NCBI RefSeq assembly: GCF_003477995.1
Contig: NZ_QUEM01000010.1
Location: forward strand, 42,688-106,687
Direction: 5' to 3'
Length of the DNA: 64,000 nt
Source: Bacteroides sp. OF04-15BH
Lineage (GTDB): Bacteria > Bacteroidota > Bacteroidia > Bacteroidales > Bacteroidaceae
Shown: positions 62,983 through 64,000 of the stretch, piece by piece
Numbering within the stretch: the first letter of the stretch is position 1
Layout of the letters: each line of letters opens with the position of its first letter
Made by a program: the position numbers and the translations under genes
The notes under the pieces: model-generated
What the model saw: only the letters and a program-made list of their open reading frames with translations
Database searches by the model: none
Told to the model about the DNA's origin: nothing

Positions 62983-63050
62983 CTTATTCATCCTGATGTT
63001 TTTTCCAAAAGGACTTTTAAAGGGAACGCACCAGAATTCTTATTGTGTTT

Positions 63051-63950
63051 TTATAGTAAACTGTTTTTCAGGATGCGCTCCCGATATTCTTTGGGAGACA
63101 CACCGAGACATCGCTTGACATACTTCCCAAAAAAGGAGAGATTGGGAAAATTCTGCTCGTTGGCAATCTGTTTGATTGATTTTTCCGGACAGCGCAACAA
63201 GTATTCAATATCCTGTATGACATATTGCGTGATGATGGCGAGCGCTGTTTTCCCCGAAAGATTCTTGCATACGGCTGTGAGATATTTCGAGGTGACGAAC
63301 AGTTTCTCGGCATAGAAAGCCACGCTGCGTTCCTTGGGATAAGTAGACACGATGAGTTGTAAGAATGAGTTGAACAGGTTTGTGGATGAGTTGAAATTGT
63401 TCGGTTCCTTCTTGATTCTATCCGACACATCGTGCATTTCGTAGATAAAGGCCTGAAGCAGGGCATTGATCAGTTCTTTCTGGTGAGGATGAGGCTCGGC
63501 CATGAGTTTGGATTTCAGCAATTCATAATATTGCTGGAATATATTCTTCCCTTCTTCGCCGGTCTTTATGATGGGGTTGTTTTCAAAGAAAAGGCGGCCT
63601 TTCCAGTTGTTGGAAGACACCAGAAAGAGCTGTTTGGCAAATTCGGGCGACAGGCAGAATCCGTAGCATTCAAAATCTGCCGAGGCGTGATCCTTCTGGA
63701 ATATGGTCTGCGGCTGGCAAATAATCAGATCGTTGGTTGTGGCCGTGTAGAATTTGTTGTTCAGAAAGAAGGTCACGTCACCCTTCTCACATAGGATAAT
63801 CAGAACGGCATCTGCTTTTATGGAGGAAACAGGCATGGTGTCCTTCTTTTTCAGATGGTCGATTATGGCTATGCGTTCATCGTGATATACCGTGAACTTT
63901 TTGGCTATGTTTATAAATGTTGTGTCTGTTTTGAATTTGTTGTTTATCAT
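63051..63950 (-). CDS. AraC-family transcriptional regulator
   Basis: 299 residues. An N-terminal cupin-like sensing domain (about 20-130, VLIILCEKGDVTFFLNNKFYTA...) leads to the AraC double helix-turn-helix (about 195-299). The first helix pair holds SVAFYAEKLFVTSKYLTAVCKN; the second holds KSIKQIANEQNFPNLSFF, with the final FGKYVKRCLGVSPKEYRE motif (split: FGKYVKRCLGVSPKEYRE). The target genes are not in the window; AraC regulators in Bacteroidetes often control sugar, stress or surface genes. A divergently placed target could lie beyond 64000. Confidence 0.93.
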   Translation of the reverse strand: MINNKFKTDTTFINIAKKFTVYHDERIAIIDHLKKKDTMPVSSIKADAVLIILCEKGDVTFFLNNKFYTATTNDLIICQPQTIFQKDHASADFECYGFCLSPEFAKQLFLVSSNNWKGRLFFENNPIIKTGEEGKNIFQQYYELLKSKLMAEPHPHQKELINALLQAFIYEMHDVSDRIKKEPNNFNSSTNLFNSFLQLIVSTYPKERSVAFYAEKLFVTSKYLTAVCKNLSGKTALAIITQYVIQDIEYLLRCPEKSIKQIANEQNFPNLSFFGKYVKRCLGVSPKEYRERILKNSLL

Positions 63951-64000
63951 ATTCTCCTTTACCCGTTGGCGGAATTAATTTAGCGCATACTTAACCCTGC

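Overview
The window looks like a chromosomal segment of a Bacteroidales bacterium (Bacteroides/Phocaeicola-like). Evidence: a complete moxR-bat aerotolerance operon, gldE next to a phosphopantetheinyl transferase, rpmB-rpmG-DUF4295, class III fructose bisphosphatase, a PCMD-domain protein, NspC, a 29-residue basic micro-protein typical of Bacteroidota, and many promoters of the Bacteroides form (TTG/TTTG, 19-21 bases, TAnnTTTG). No insertion sequence, phage gene, CRISPR array or rRNA was seen.

Layout. 1-6.4 kb: the end of an M23 peptidase gene, a phospho-sugar mutase, NudC, and an S41 protease behind an elaborate sigma-54-like control region. 6.5-9.8 kb, minus strand: an acyltransferase 3, a flavodiiron protein and a short J-protein. 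9.9-14.5 kb: a 5'-nucleotidase overlapping mnmD, then fbp on the minus strand. 14.7-18.1 kb: an Omp85-like barrel, a PCMD protein and nspC. 18.2-18.7 kb: five tRNA genes (Gly-Leu-Leu-Gly-Leu). 18.8-24 kb: a bile acid:sodium symporter-family protein, two conserved unknown genes and a frameshifted outer-membrane barrel gene. 24.1-31.4 kb: map-tsaD-cinA, ribosomal protein genes, then ftsY-rimO-HU-HU/LysM. 31.5-40.7 kb: moxR, DUF58, an unnamed bat-operon gene, batA-E and a PAP2 phosphatase. 40.8-44.7 kb, minus strand: a GH25 lysozyme and a GT2 / LAB_N / GT39 envelope-glycosylation cassette. 44.9-46.3 kb: a K+/H+ antiporter.

46.4-56.9 kb is an A+T-rich island. It holds a type I restriction-modification locus (hsdM...hsdS...hsdR) carrying four cargo genes between hsdM and hsdS (DUF262, AAA ATPase, a His-motif protein, a tail-anchored protein) and a membrane/coiled-coil protein between hsdS and hsdR. 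The genes are nearly contiguous or overlapping, so they are probably one transcript. This is the best candidate for an undescribed defence module. 56.9-64 kb returns to core genes: RNase G/E, the micro-protein, HU, mutY, ssb, gldE, a phosphopantetheinyl transferase and an AraC regulator.

The other notable signals are as follows. A tRNA-Leu copy carries a Gln-type CTG anticodon, and the neighbouring tRNA-Gly copy carries a G3:U70 pair. A predicted membrane-spanning protein joins an HU DNA-binding domain to a LysM domain. Tandem dyads lie upstream of a -24/-12-like promoter. A perfect 17-bp hairpin lies in the rng leader. All functional calls come from reading motifs by eye; no database search was run.
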